Source: Planctomycetales bacterium
Lineage (GTDB): Bacteria; Planctomycetota; Planctomycetia; Pirellulales; S012-138
Length of the DNA: 38,325 nt
Assembly: GCA_015488215.1 (NCBI GenBank)
Contig: WFOE01000091.1
Coordinates: forward strand, 1-38,325
Direction of reading: 5' to 3'
Part shown: piece by piece, positions 7,449-15,514 of the stretch
How positions within the stretch are numbered: the first letter of the stretch is position 1
How the letters are laid out: each line of letters begins with the position of its first letter
Program-made: the position numbers and the translations under genes
Notes under the pieces: generated by a model
Told to the model about the DNA's origin: nothing
The model's input: only the letters and a program-made list of their open reading frames with translations
The model's database searches: none

Positions 7449-9050
7449 ATGAGTCAATCGCAACGGCCACGTCAGGACGGTTGGGCTTCGCGGATTGGGG
7501 TGATTCTGGCCGTGGCCGGTTCGGCCGTCGGGTTGGGCAATTTCCTGCGGTTTCCCGGCAATGCGGCTCAAAACGGTGGCGGGGCGTTCATGCTCCCCTA
7601 CTTCATCTCCTTGCTGGTGTTGGGGATTCCGCTCTGCTGGGCCGAGTGGACGATGGGCCGGTACGGCGGCCGCCACGGGTTCAATTCCTCGCCAGGCATC
7701 TTTACGGCCATCTGGCCCCATCGGGCGGCCAAGTACTTCGGAGCCATCGCCCTGGCCATCCCGCTTTTCATTTACATGTACTATGTGCAAATCGAAGCGT
7801 GGTGCCTGGGCTACGCCCTGAACTACTTGAACGGCACCTTGACCGATCCGGCTTCGCTCCGTCAGACGCTCCAACTGGCCCCCACGGCGGAAGAAACCAA
7901 GGTGTTCGGCGAGTTTTTCTCCCGTTACGTGGGCAGCCATGAAGACGGAGCCCTGTTTCATCCCCAGGGCCGCAGCACGCTGTGGGTGGTGGTCGTTGCC
8001 TTTTTGCTTAACTTCGCGCTGATTTACCGAGGCATCAGCAAGGGGATTGAAAGCTTCTGCAAAGTGGCCATGCCGCTGATGGTCTTTTGCGCCTTGTGCG
8101 TGCTGGTGCGCGTGCTGACGCTTGATCCTCCGCCAGGAAAACCCGACCAGACGGTGCTGGCCGGCCTGGGCTTCATGTGGAACCCGCAGCCGAAAAAGCT
8201 GCTTGATCCCGGCACCTGGCTGGCCGCCGCCTCGCAGATTTTCTTCAGCCTTTCGGTGGGTTTTGGCATCATCATCAACTACGCCAGCTACCTGAAAAAA
8301 GACGACGACGTGGCCCTGAGCGGTCTGACCGCCAGCAGCATGAACGAGTTCTTCGAGGTGTGCCTGGGCGGGCTGATTACCATTCCGGCGGCGTTTGTTT
8401 TCTTCGGGCTGGCGCTACGAGAATACGCCGGCAGCACGTTCAACATGGGCTTTATCGTGTTGCCCAACGTGTTCGCCCAGATGCCGGCTGGGCGGTTCTT
8501 CGGCTTTTTGTGGTTTTTCATGCTGTTCCTGGCCGCCATTACCAGCAGCGTGTCGATGCTTCAGCCGGTGATTGCTTTCCTGGAAGAAGGCTTCGGGCTG
8601 CGGCGGCACGCTTCGGCCACGATTTTGGGACTGATTACCGCCTTAGGCTGCGGCTACGTGCTGTATTTCTCCGGAGAAACGAAGGCCCTGGCCGAGTTCG
8701 ATTTCTGGTCCGGCACGCTGATGATCTATGTGTTGGCCCTATTCCAGATTCTGCTTTACGGCTGGGTGTTCGGCATCCAGCGGGGCGAGCAGGAGCTGCA
8801 CCAGGGAGCCCATATCCGCGTGCCGCGAGTGGTGCAGTGGAACCTGAAGTACGTGGCGCCGGTGTTTCTGTTGGCCATCTTCGGCAGTTTTTGCTGGCAG
8901 TCCGGCAAGCAGCAGCTTGTGGCTACGTGGAAAGACCCGGTCAAGTTCGGCTCGGTACTGTTCATGCTGGTGGTGTTCGGCTTTTTGCTGGGAATGGTCC
9001 ACATCGCCGGCCGTCGCTGGGAACGCCAGGGCAAGGTCAAGTACGAATAA
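7449..9050 (+). CDS. NSS-family Na+-dependent amino-acid-type symporter
   Basis: The product (533 aa) is a multi-helix membrane protein of the neurotransmitter:sodium symporter (LeuT-like) family that imports a small organic solute, often an amino acid, with Na+. Helix 1 carries the family signature, with [13 protein letters not shown] followed by [10 protein letters not shown] in helix 2. About eleven to twelve hydrophobic helices can be counted, including the conserved [15 protein letters not shown] Na+/substrate region in helix 6. The start is the ATG at 7449, with GGGAG about 11 bases upstream; the open frame begins at 7383 but that overlaps the promoter region. A one-helix protein downstream may be its small subunit. 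The substrate cannot be assigned. Confidence 0.94.
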   Translation: MSQSQRPRQDGWASRIGVILAVAGSAVGLGNFLRFPGNAAQNGGGAFMLPYFISLLVLGIPLCWAEWTMGRYGGRHGFNSSPGIFTAIWPHRAAKYFGAIALAIPLFIYMYYVQIEAWCLGYALNYLNGTLTDPASLRQTLQLAPTAEETKVFGEFFSRYVGSHEDGALFHPQGRSTLWVVVVAFLLNFALIYRGISKGIESFCKVAMPLMVFCALCVLVRVLTLDPPPGKPDQTVLAGLGFMWNPQPKKLLDPGTWLAAASQIFFSLSVGFGIIINYASYLKKDDDVALSGLTASSMNEFFEVCLGGLITIPAAFVFFGLALREYAGSTFNMGFIVLPNVFAQMPAGRFFGFLWFFMLFLAAITSSVSMLQPVIAFLEEGFGLRRHASATILGLITALGCGYVLYFSGETKALAEFDFWSGTLMIYVLALFQILLYGWVFGIQRGEQELHQGAHIRVPRVVQWNLKYVAPVFLLAIFGSFCWQSGKQQLVATWKDPVKFGSVLFMLVVFGFLLGMVHIAGRRWERQGKVKYE

Positions 9051-9114
9051 GCAGGTAGCAGTTCGTTTCTTGAGCAGACGCGATTGGATAGTTCCGCAGC
9101 AAGCACTTGGAAAG

Positions 9115-9332
9115 GTCTTGGGTCTTGCGTCTTGCGTTTTGGGCAGGAGCTTCCGCTCCGACTGCAAGAACCAACGCCAGTTTGCAGACATTGGTTTGCA
9201 GACATTGGCGAGCCGCCGACTTCAGTCGGCGGAGGACGGCACGGCCGTCGGCGACTGGGGGCTTCCGCTCCAGTGCGAGACCTAGCGTTTATTCTCGCAA
9301 TCGGTTCTCCCCGGACTGAAGTCCGGGGCTCG
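9115..9332. repeat. Palindromic repeat cluster 4 after the symporter
   Basis: The 444-base gap between the symporter and the next small gene is largely repeat. Visible are cttgcgtcttgcg-type words (9122-9137), GGAGC/GCTCC around TTCC (9146-9159), CCGCCGAC/GTCGGCGG around TTCA (9213-9232), GACGG/CCGTC (about 9235-9250), a GGGGC/GCTCC stem with a G-T pair (9258-9271), and CCCCGGAC/GTCCGGGG around TGAA (9309-9328). Bases 9205-9332 are the inverted form of the composite unit at 3251-3372. Bases 9333-9494 contain nothing recognisable beyond the leader of the small gene. Confidence 0.85.
9181..9208. repeat. 14-bp tandem duplication
   Basis: The 14-base word tttgcagacattgg occurs twice without a gap (9181-9194 and 9195-9208), directly at the left edge of the composite palindromic unit. 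It could be a replication slip or a small duplication made at an insertion point. Confidence 0.8.
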
Positions 9333-9494
9333 CGTGCACAAGAACAGACGCACAACGACACCGGCAGTCGGCACGCCCGGAAAACACAACCGCCAATTTG
9401 AAAACGGCACTGTTGCCCGTCCGGAACCCCTAAGACAACCGGCACACGACACGACAAGCCACCTGAACCAACACAAACACCGGAGATACGAACC

Positions 9495-9665
9495 ATGACG
9501 CTCACTCCGGCCGGTTGGGCCATCATGATTGTTTCGATGACCACGGTGCTGGCCCTGGTCGGCTTTTCGCTTTACAAGGTGCTTACGCTTCCGCCGGTGG
9601 ATGTGGAAGAACACCTGAAGGCCCCGCCGGATATCGACACCGGCGATACCGAAAACGCCGATTGA
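9495..9665 (+). CDS. One-helix small membrane protein, candidate NSS symporter small subunit
   Basis: A 56-residue protein starting MTLTPAGWAIMIVSM. Residues 7-28 form one transmembrane helix, followed by YKVLTLPPVDVEEHLKAPPD and an acidic tail ending DTENAD. The ATG has GGAG nine bases upstream. Small one-helix proteins of this size accompany some bacterial NSS transporters (the MetS-type subunit of MetPS), and this gene is the next plus-strand gene after the symporter. The 444-base repeat-filled gap weakens the operon argument, and similarity to MetS is only in length, topology and the aromatic-rich helix edge. Coding status is likely; the role is inference. Confidence 0.65.
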   Translation: MTLTPAGWAIMIVSMTTVLALVGFSLYKVLTLPPVDVEEHLKAPPDIDTGDTENAD

Positions 9666-9707
9666 CCCTCCGGCCGAGAAAGGCGCCTCGGGAAGCGATT
9701 TGCCGCG

Positions 9708-9790
9708 TGTCACAAAACGCTCCGGTGCCGCTTCCATCCTCGGATGGGGCGTCGTCGGCTGTGGCGTCTGCCGCCGGAAGCTTCGAGACA
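9708..9790. repeat. Inverted-repeat element family 2, copy 1 (decayed right end)
   Basis: It begins TGTCACAAAACGCTCCGG and ends CCGGAAGCTTCGAGACA. The centre has CATCC/GGATG, and the right terminal repeat is mutated relative to the copy at 20018. Bases 9666-9990 contain no gene; this element and the half copy at 9899 fill much of that space. Confidence 0.7.
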
Positions 9791-9898
9791 GCCTCTTGCT
9801 CCTGGGGTGTCTTCGTTCGCTTTCGGCGTTTTGCTTCCGGGTTGGATTTGTGGGACAATAAGCGCGTGTTACCAATCCTTCCAGCGTCGCTCTAACGT

Positions 9899-9941
9899 TC
9901 GGGCGTGGCGCTTGCATCCGGAAGTTTTGTGACGGTCTGTA
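9899..9941. repeat. Inverted-repeat element family 2, right-half copy
   Basis: The segment CTTGCATCCGGAAG followed by TTTTGTGACGG and TCTGTA matches the right half of the 20018-20085 element and its 3' flank. The left half is not recognisable. It lies just upstream of the universal stress protein gene. Confidence 0.7.
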
Positions 9942-9990
9942 CGACTTTAGCGGGGACGGGAACGGGACACTTGGAACGGACGGCCTTCCG

Positions 9991-10425
9991 ATGGCCTGGC
10001 TGCCCAAAAGCAAAATCGTGGTGCCGACGGATTTTTCGGCCGAGTCGTTCCGCGCGCTGGAGGTGGCGCTGGAACTGGCCACCGGGCCGGAAGCGATTCA
10101 CCTGCTGCATGTGCTGCCCATCCTGGAACCGGCCGCACCCGGGGTGCTTTGGACCACGATCGACGAGCCGGCCCGACAACGCCACGCCGAAGAGGCCCTG
10201 CGCAAACGGCTCCAGGAGCTGCGCTACCCGGGCGTGCAGGTGGTGGTCCGCTTCGGCGATCCCGGGCGGGAAATCACCGACTACGCCGAGGAGATTGGGG
10301 CCGAACTAATCGTGATGCCTTCGCACGGGGCCACGGGACTGAAGCGGCTGCTGATTGGTTCGGTGGCCGAACGCACGGTCCGGCTGGCCACCTGTGCCGT
10401 GCTGGTCCTTCGCGGAGAGGAGTAA
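9991..10425 (+). CDS. Universal stress protein (UspA family)
   Basis: A single Usp domain of 144 residues, cytoplasmic, expected to act as a dimer and perhaps bind ATP. D14 in VVPTDFS sits at the end of strand 1 where the family has its conserved Asp. The C-terminal nucleotide motif reads PSHG then nine residues then GSVAERTVRLATCAVLVL. The usual G-X2-G-X9-G(S/T) is therefore kept except that the first Gly is Pro110, which may reduce ATP binding. It is transcribed alone; no strong ribosome site precedes the ATG. The function in stress tolerance is a family-level inference. Confidence 0.93.
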   Translation: MAWLPKSKIVVPTDFSAESFRALEVALELATGPEAIHLLHVLPILEPAAPGVLWTTIDEPARQRHAEEALRKRLQELRYPGVQVVVRFGDPGREITDYAEEIGAELIVMPSHGATGLKRLLIGSVAERTVRLATCAVLVLRGEE

Positions 10426-10552
10426 CCCTGAGCGGGTTGGCGCTGGCAATACAAATGGATCATCCGGGCATCTTCTTTGCCTGGCCGATTGGAAAGCTGG
10501 GGCGGGGCCGGAAAACACCTCGTTACCGGCGCTTTTGCCCCCGGACCGCGGG

Positions 10553-10561
10553 TGCTAGAAT
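10553..10561 (+). promoter_or_regulatory. Candidate extended -10 promoter for the Ser/Thr kinase
   Basis: TGCTAGAAT has the extended -10 form (TG-N-TAGAAT). The -35 is poor; TTGCCC at 10535-10540 is only 15 bases upstream. It would give a leader of about 140 bases before the kinase start. Confidence 0.35.
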
Positions 10562-10708
10562 GGAAAGAGGCACTTGGGCGGTGTTTGAAGAAAGGGGCGA
10601 TGCCAGGGCCAGGGCGAACAATTGCCAGGGGAGGCCCTTCACTGCAGCGTTGCCGTCGGGAAACGGCGTTTGCGGCGGGCGGAACTGTGCACACAGGCGG
10701 TGCCCAGC

Positions 10709-12241
10709 ATGGCGAAGGTTTCCACACAGCGATTCATGGCATGCCTGAAACACAGCAAGTTGCTGGATGCGGCTGTGTTTCAGAAGCTCACCGCCCAGGT
10801 GGCCAAGCTGAGCCAGAATGCGGGCGGTAAAGAACCTTCGCCGGAAAAGCTGGCCGAATATCTGGTGGCCAAAAAGCTGCTCACCCGCTGGCAGGCGGAC
10901 AAGCTGCTGGAAGGGCGGCACAAGGGCTTCTTCCTGGGGAAATACAAGCTGCTGGACCACCTGGGCACCGGCGGCATGAGCAGCGTCTATCTGGCCGAAC
11001 ACGTGTTGATGAAGCGTCGCGTGGCCATCAAAGTGCTGCCCCACCGGCGCGTGGGCGAATCGTCCTACCTGGACCGGTTCTACCGCGAGGCGCAAGCGGC
11101 CGCGGCCCTGAAGCACCCCAACATCGTCATGGCCCACGACTTCGGCAAAGAAGACGGCACGTACTACCTGGTGATGGAGTACGTCGAAGGCCAGGACCTG
11201 CAACAGATGGTTAAGCAGGAAGGCCCTCTGCCGGCGGAAAAAGCTGCTTATTACATCCGCCAGGCCGCACTAGGACTGCAACATGCCCACGAAGCCGGCA
11301 TGGTGCACCGGGACGTCAAGCCGGGCAATCTGCTGGTTGATGCCACCGATACGGTCAAGGTGCTCGACCTGGGTCTGGCCCGCTTCGTCGAAGAGGACAG
11401 TGGCGAAAAGGCTTCGCTGACCCTGGAACACAACGAAACGGTGCTGGGCACGGCCGACTACCTGGCTCCGGAACAGTGCCTCAACAGCCATCAGGTGGAC
11501 CATCGGGCCGACATCTACAGCCTGGGCTGCACGCTCTATTTTCTTTTGACCGGCCGCCCTCCGTTCAACGAAGGGACGATGGCCCAGCGGATGGTCAAGC
11601 ATGTCAACGAGGAGCCCCCGGACCTGCTGGAGCTTCGGCCCGACTTGCCGCTGGAACTGGTCGAGCTATGCCGCCGGATGATGGCCAAAAAGCCCGAAGA
11701 ACGGCCGCAAACGATGCAGGAGGTGGCCGAGCTGCTGCTTCCCTTGTGTCCTTCGGGTACCGGTGGCGAGAGTTCTTCCGGCAGCCTGGTCCCGGTAACT
11801 CCGGCAGCCGAAGCGGGTGTGGCCGGCGGCTCGGCCAGGCGCCGCGTGGTACGGCGAGTTCGGCGTTCGCGGGCTGAAGCGAAGCCCACTTCGGCAACTC
11901 CGCCTCCGGTGCAAACCGCCGAGCCGGAGTCGCCTTCGGCTTCCTCGTCGTCTGCGGGTCCACCGGAGAGTACCGCAAAAGACAGCGGTGTTACCGAAAC
12001 GGTTGAGCTTGGAGAAACCGCTCCGAGCGCCCGTTCGGTTCCCGCCGCGGAATCTCCGCCGGGGCGTGCGGCAGCCGGGGTGACCGAGCAAGCGGAAGCG
12101 TCCGCCCCGCGGATTTCGCCGGAGGAAGTGCTTGCCCGGCGAAGAAGGACCAAACGCAATCAGCTTGTGGTGCTGGGCGTTCTGGTCTTGCTCACGCTGG
12201 TAGCCGTAGGCGCCGCGGCGGCGGTGCTGTTGAGCAGTTAG
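10709..12241 (+). CDS. Planctomycete-type Ser/Thr protein kinase with C-terminal membrane anchor
   Basis: The protein (510 aa) has a complete Hanks-type kinase domain at about 79-345: LGTGGMSSVYLAEH glycine loop, K108 in VAIKVL, E127, the catalytic loop HRDVKPGNLL (200-209), DLGLA replacing DFG (220-224), APEQ (254-257) and DIYSLGC. Residues 1-78 form a helical module with the LTRWQADKLLEGR motif that planctomycete kinases carry before the kinase domain. After residue 345 comes a Ser/Pro/Ala-rich linker and then one hydrophobic helix at the very C-terminus, so the kinase is tail-anchored with the catalytic part in the cytoplasm and no extracellular sensor. The ATG at 10709 is preferred because it starts this N-terminal module; the frame is open from 10622. 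Confidence 0.94.
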   Translation: MAKVSTQRFMACLKHSKLLDAAVFQKLTAQVAKLSQNAGGKEPSPEKLAEYLVAKKLLTRWQADKLLEGRHKGFFLGKYKLLDHLGTGGMSSVYLAEHVLMKRRVAIKVLPHRRVGESSYLDRFYREAQAAAALKHPNIVMAHDFGKEDGTYYLVMEYVEGQDLQQMVKQEGPLPAEKAAYYIRQAALGLQHAHEAGMVHRDVKPGNLLVDATDTVKVLDLGLARFVEEDSGEKASLTLEHNETVLGTADYLAPEQCLNSHQVDHRADIYSLGCTLYFLLTGRPPFNEGTMAQRMVKHVNEEPPDLLELRPDLPLELVELCRRMMAKKPEERPQTMQEVAELLLPLCPSGTGGESSSGSLVPVTPAAEAGVAGGSARRRVVRRVRRSRAEAKPTSATPPPVQTAEPESPSASSSSAGPPESTAKDSGVTETVELGETAPSARSVPAAESPPGRAAAGVTEQAEASAPRISPEEVLARRRRTKRNQLVVLGVLVLLTLVAVGAAAAVLLSS

Positions 12242-12318
12242 TGGGCAGTCGCCCGGTGGTCGTCATCCGCGGGCCGGTCCGAAGGCGGCCCCGCTTGCTT
12301 CGTGGCCCCGATGCTCAC

Positions 12319-12347
12319 TTGGGAGCGGTTCCGGCGTAGCTTATGAT
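12319..12347 (+). promoter_or_regulatory. Candidate kdsA operon promoter
   Basis: TTGGGA (12319-12324), 17-base spacer, TATGAT (12342-12347). The -10 matches five of six and the spacing is ideal. The expected start near 12354 gives a leader of about 48 bases to the kdsA ATG. Confidence 0.55.
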
Positions 12348-12401
12348 GGAGAGAGGTAGGAGCCTTTCTGGCACGGTTCGTTGGCCCGCAAACGTGGCGA
12401 T

Positions 12402-13241
12402 ATGGTTGTCGAGGTTGCCAATCCGGTGCAAATCGGTCCTTGGCGGTGTGGCCGGGGGGAGCCCCTGCTGGTCATCGCTGGCCCCTGCGTGATGGAATCG
12501 CGGGAGCTGGTTCTCCAGGTGGCCGAAGCCCTGGCGGAAATCTCCCAGCGGTTGCAGGTGCCACTGGTGTTCAAAAGCTCTTTCGACAAGGCCAACCGCA
12601 CCAGCGTGCATTCGTTCCGAGGCCCCGGGCTGGAACAAGGACTGCAGTGGCTGGAAGAAGCCCGACGCCGCAGTGGTTTGCCCGTAACGACCGACATCCA
12701 CGAATCGCACCAGGCTGCACCGGCCGGGGAGGTGGTCGATCTGGTGCAGGTGCCGGCCTTTCTGGCCCGACAGACCGACTTGCTCCAAGCCGCGGCCCGG
12801 ACCGGAAAGCCCGTCCATGTAAAGAAACCCCAGTTTGCTGCACCTTGGGACATGCGGCACGTGGTGGAGAAACTCGTCCACTTTGGCGCCGCTGGGGTGC
12901 TGCTGGGCGAGCGGGGGACGCTGTTCGGTTACGGGCGGCTGGTCAACGACATGCGGAGCATCCCCCAGATGCAGTCCCTGGGCGTGCCGGTGGTTTTCGA
13001 CGCCACGCACAGCGTGCAGGAACCGGGTGGGCTGGGCCACGCCAGCGGCGGCTGCCGGGAGATGGTCGAGCCGCTGGCCCGAGCCGCCGTAGCCGTGGGC
13101 GCCGATGCTCTGTTTTTTGAAGTGCACCCGGAGCCGGACCAGGCTCTGAGCGACGGACCGAACATGTTGCCGCTGTCCCAGTTTGCTCCCGTTCTGGAAC
13201 GCCTTCTGCGAATTCGTCGCACCGTGGAGAGCCTTGCATGA
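12402..13241 (+). CDS. kdsA: 3-deoxy-8-phosphooctulonate synthase KdsA, metal-dependent type
   Basis: KdsA (279 aa) condenses phosphoenolpyruvate with arabinose 5-phosphate to Kdo-8-phosphate, a precursor of the lipopolysaccharide inner core. Motifs include [25 protein letters not shown] (57-68), [12 protein letters not shown] and [11 protein letters not shown]29 occupies the position that separates metal-dependent (Cys) from metal-independent (Asn) enzymes, and H203, E240 and D251 are the expected remaining ligands. The KANRTS motif favours KdsA over a DAHP synthase. The ATG at 12402 is used; a TTG at 12381 would add seven residues. The stop overlaps the next start by four bases, so the two genes are translationally coupled. 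Its presence supports an outer membrane with Kdo-containing LPS. Confidence 0.94.
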   Translation: MVVEVANPVQIGPWRCGRGEPLLVIAGPCVMESRELVLQVAEALAEISQRLQVPLVFKSSFDKANRTSVHSFRGPGLEQGLQWLEEARRRSGLPVTTDIHESHQAAPAGEVVDLVQVPAFLARQTDLLQAAARTGKPVHVKKPQFAAPWDMRHVVEKLVHFGAAGVLLGERGTLFGYGRLVNDMRSIPQMQSLGVPVVFDATHSVQEPGGLGHASGGCREMVEPLARAAVAVGADALFFEVHPEPDQALSDGPNMLPLSQFAPVLERLLRIRRTVESLA

Positions 13242-15109
13242 ACCGCATCGAGCAGCCCCAGGGACTGAGCGAGTGGATTCAATACCTGTTCCAGCGCCAT
13301 CCGCTGCTGAGCTGGGCGGTGGTGGGTGTTTCGCTGGTGTTGTTTTTGTTGTGGCTGCTGGCTCCGGACGTGCCCGAGGTCGATCCACTGCAACAGCAGT
13401 CGCAAAAGGAAATCGAGCAGCGCGAGCAGAAGCTGCTGGCCTACGTGGTGAACATGCTGGAACGGTGCGACGAATACGAGCTGGAACACGTAACCACCCG
13501 CGTGGTGGAACGGCTCAACCAGTGGTTGGAGTTCCGCCGTTCCGCGCGTTCGTGGAAGCTGCCGCAGGTGGTGGCCCGTTACGTGCCGTCGGATATCCAG
13601 CGGCAACTCGGCTTTTCCCGGCTGGGCCGCCTTCAGTTCGAGCATCACGAGGGGGTGGCGCTGCTGGAGTCGGTCTGGCTGCGGTGGATTTCCGAACAAG
13701 CGGTGCGGCAGCAAAGCCCCGGCGAAACCCAGGACTCGCTCCAAGTGGCCCAGCGATTGTTCGACTGGACCGTGCGGAACATTCAGATGGAAGACGTGGG
13801 CGAGCGGGAGGTGTACGAGCTGCCGTGGCAGACGTTGCTCTTCGGGCGGGGGCATCCGCTGAATCGGGCATGGGTGTTCATGTTGCTGGTCCGACAGCAA
13901 GGCATGGAAGCCGTGTTGCTGGCTTTCCCGGGCAAGAAGAAAGACGAGCCGCCCCGGCCTTGGATTCCCGCGGTGTACGTCGATGGGGAACTGTACCTGT
14001 TTGACCATATGCTGGGGCTGCCCATTCCCGGTCCCGGCGGACGCGGCGTGGCCAGCTTGCGGCAGGCGGCCGAGGATCCGCGCATCTTGCGCCAGTTGGA
14101 CGTGCCGGGGCGTTTTACTTATCCGGTGAGGGCCGAGCAACTGGAGCAGGTGATTGCCCTGTTCGAAGCCTCGCCGCATTTTCTCAGCCGTCGAATGCGG
14201 ATGCTGGAAGACCAACTGGCCGGTTCGCATCGGCTGGTGCTGAGCATCCATGCCGACTACCTGGCCGAAGAACTGGGACGCTGCGCCCACATCAAACAAG
14301 TGCGTCCCTGGCTGTGGCCGTACCAGTGCCGGTTGCGACAAAGCAAATTGCAAAGCCAGGAGCGGCAAGCCGCCTTGCGGAAGCTGGTCCCCTTCTTGCA
14401 GCTTTCCGGGCAACGGATCAAGGGGAAGCGGAGCTTCAACCTGGAAAAGGCTCTAGCGAAAGCCGGCTGGAAGTTCCTGGAGCAGCGGGAGGAAGGACAG
14501 ATTCCTGACGCCGACTCTCCCGAGCAGGAAAAAGAGAAAGACCGCAGGACCGAGGTGGAAGTGGTCGAACGCCCTCTGTGGCGAGCCCGGATTCTGCACT
14601 TCCGCGGCGAGTTGGAGGGCGAACAGGGAGCCGTCCACCACTACCAGTTGGTCCGGGTGCCCGACCGGGAGTTGCAGCGATTGCGCCAGCAGATGCGCCA
14701 GCGGCTCGACCGGCAACTGGAGCAATTGCAGCGCAATCCCGCCCTCTCGGCCCAACAACGTGAGGAAATCCAGCGGCAAATCCAGCAGCAGGCCGAAACC
14801 CTCTGGCAAGCCATGACCCAGGCCAAAGAAGACGCCACCTACTGGCTGGGGCTGGCTTCCTATGACCGCGGGGACTATCCGCTGGCCGTGGAGTATTTCA
14901 AGCAGCGGATTCTCCAACATTCGGAGTACCGCCGCTGGATCGACGGCGCGCGGTACAACTTGGGCCGTTCCTACGAAGCGCTGGGCAAGTACGCCGAAGC
15001 GGTGGCCGCCTACGAGTCGGACACTTCGCTCCAGCGGCACGGCAACGTGCTGCGGGCGCTGCGGCTGCAACGCAAGCTGACCACCACGCAACCGGCAGAC
15101 GCTCAATGA
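13238..15109 (+). CDS. Membrane-anchored transglutaminase-like/TPR protein, catalytic residues missing
   Basis: A 623-residue protein with one helix at about 22-44 ([20 protein letters not shown]), so most of the chain is probably outside the cytoplasm. Residues about 180-260 resemble a transglutaminase fold: [19 protein letters not shown] followed by [17 protein letters not shown]. In that alignment the nucleophilic Cys is Pro and the His is Arg, leaving only the Asp, so it should be inactive. A Gln/Glu/Arg-rich helical region follows, then tetratricopeptide repeats at about 535-605 ([40 protein letters not shown]). It overlaps kdsA and the next gene by four bases each. No precise function is recognised; a scaffolding role in the envelope is a guess. 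Confidence 0.85.
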   Translation: MNRIEQPQGLSEWIQYLFQRHPLLSWAVVGVSLVLFLLWLLAPDVPEVDPLQQQSQKEIEQREQKLLAYVVNMLERCDEYELEHVTTRVVERLNQWLEFRRSARSWKLPQVVARYVPSDIQRQLGFSRLGRLQFEHHEGVALLESVWLRWISEQAVRQQSPGETQDSLQVAQRLFDWTVRNIQMEDVGEREVYELPWQTLLFGRGHPLNRAWVFMLLVRQQGMEAVLLAFPGKKKDEPPRPWIPAVYVDGELYLFDHMLGLPIPGPGGRGVASLRQAAEDPRILRQLDVPGRFTYPVRAEQLEQVIALFEASPHFLSRRMRMLEDQLAGSHRLVLSIHADYLAEELGRCAHIKQVRPWLWPYQCRLRQSKLQSQERQAALRKLVPFLQLSGQRIKGKRSFNLEKALAKAGWKFLEQREEGQIPDADSPEQEKEKDRRTEVEVVERPLWRARILHFRGELEGEQGAVHHYQLVRVPDRELQRLRQQMRQRLDRQLEQLQRNPALSAQQREEIQRQIQQQAETLWQAMTQAKEDATYWLGLASYDRGDYPLAVEYFKQRILQHSEYRRWIDGARYNLGRSYEALGKYAEAVAAYESDTSLQRHGNVLRALRLQRKLTTTQPADAQ

Positions 15110-15480
15110 GTTGGACGATGGACCAGGAAAAAGCCGCTGCCGACACGTTTATCCTCATCCCCGGCCGTACCAGCCGGCAGGGATGCGGAATCAGCCAGGG
15201 AAAGTTCACCGCCGAGTACCAGGAAGAGACATCCCGAGTGCAAATGGCTCCCGCCGACATGGAACGGCTGGGCTTGGAAGCCGGCATGCGCGTGCGGCTT
15301 CGCAGCTCCGCCGGCGAAGCCGAAGCGGTGGTCATCCCGGCCAAGGACGGCGAACTCCCCCCCGGGGTACTCTTTGTCCCCTACGGCGACCTGTCCAGCC
15401 GGCTAATGGACTCCGACACGCACGGCTCGGGCATGCCTACCAGCAAGGGATTCGAAGTCCGGTTGGAACGGTGCGAGTAA
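15106..15480 (+). CDS. Formylmethanofuran dehydrogenase subunit D-like (molybdopterin dinucleotide-binding) protein
   Basis: The 124-residue protein is a single molybdopterin-dinucleotide-binding beta-barrel of the FwdD/FmdD type. Characteristic stretches are LIPGRTSRQG (18-26), MAPADMERLGLEAGMRVRL, PPGVLFVPYGDLSSRL and the C-terminal SGMPTSKGFEV, close to the TGMPSFKG motif of FwdD. In archaea and in planctomycete C1 metabolism this subunit helps hold the Mo/W cofactor of the formylmethanofuran dehydrogenase or formyltransferase/hydrolase complex. No other subunit is nearby; instead it is coupled by a four-base overlap to the transglutaminase-like gene. An ATG at 15118 is an alternative start. 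The family call is good; whether it joins a complex encoded elsewhere is inferred. Confidence 0.82.
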   Translation: MSWTMDQEKAAADTFILIPGRTSRQGCGISQGKFTAEYQEETSRVQMAPADMERLGLEAGMRVRLRSSAGEAEAVVIPAKDGELPPGVLFVPYGDLSSRLMDSDTHGSGMPTSKGFEVRLERCE

Positions 15481-15514
15481 AACGGGGCTTTCCGCTCGGC
15501 TGGATTCCGACCGG

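Noticed and set aside
12402-13241. DAHP synthase (aromatic amino acid pathway) instead of KdsA
   Set aside because: KANRTS, the Gln-Thr-Asp-Leu-Leu motif and the Ala-Pro-Trp-Asp-Met segment are those of KdsA.
12929-14413. 494-codon minus-strand open frame across kdsA and the transglutaminase-like gene
   Set aside because: Its product is Gln/His/Pro-rich without recognisable structure, while the plus strand carries a firm KdsA.
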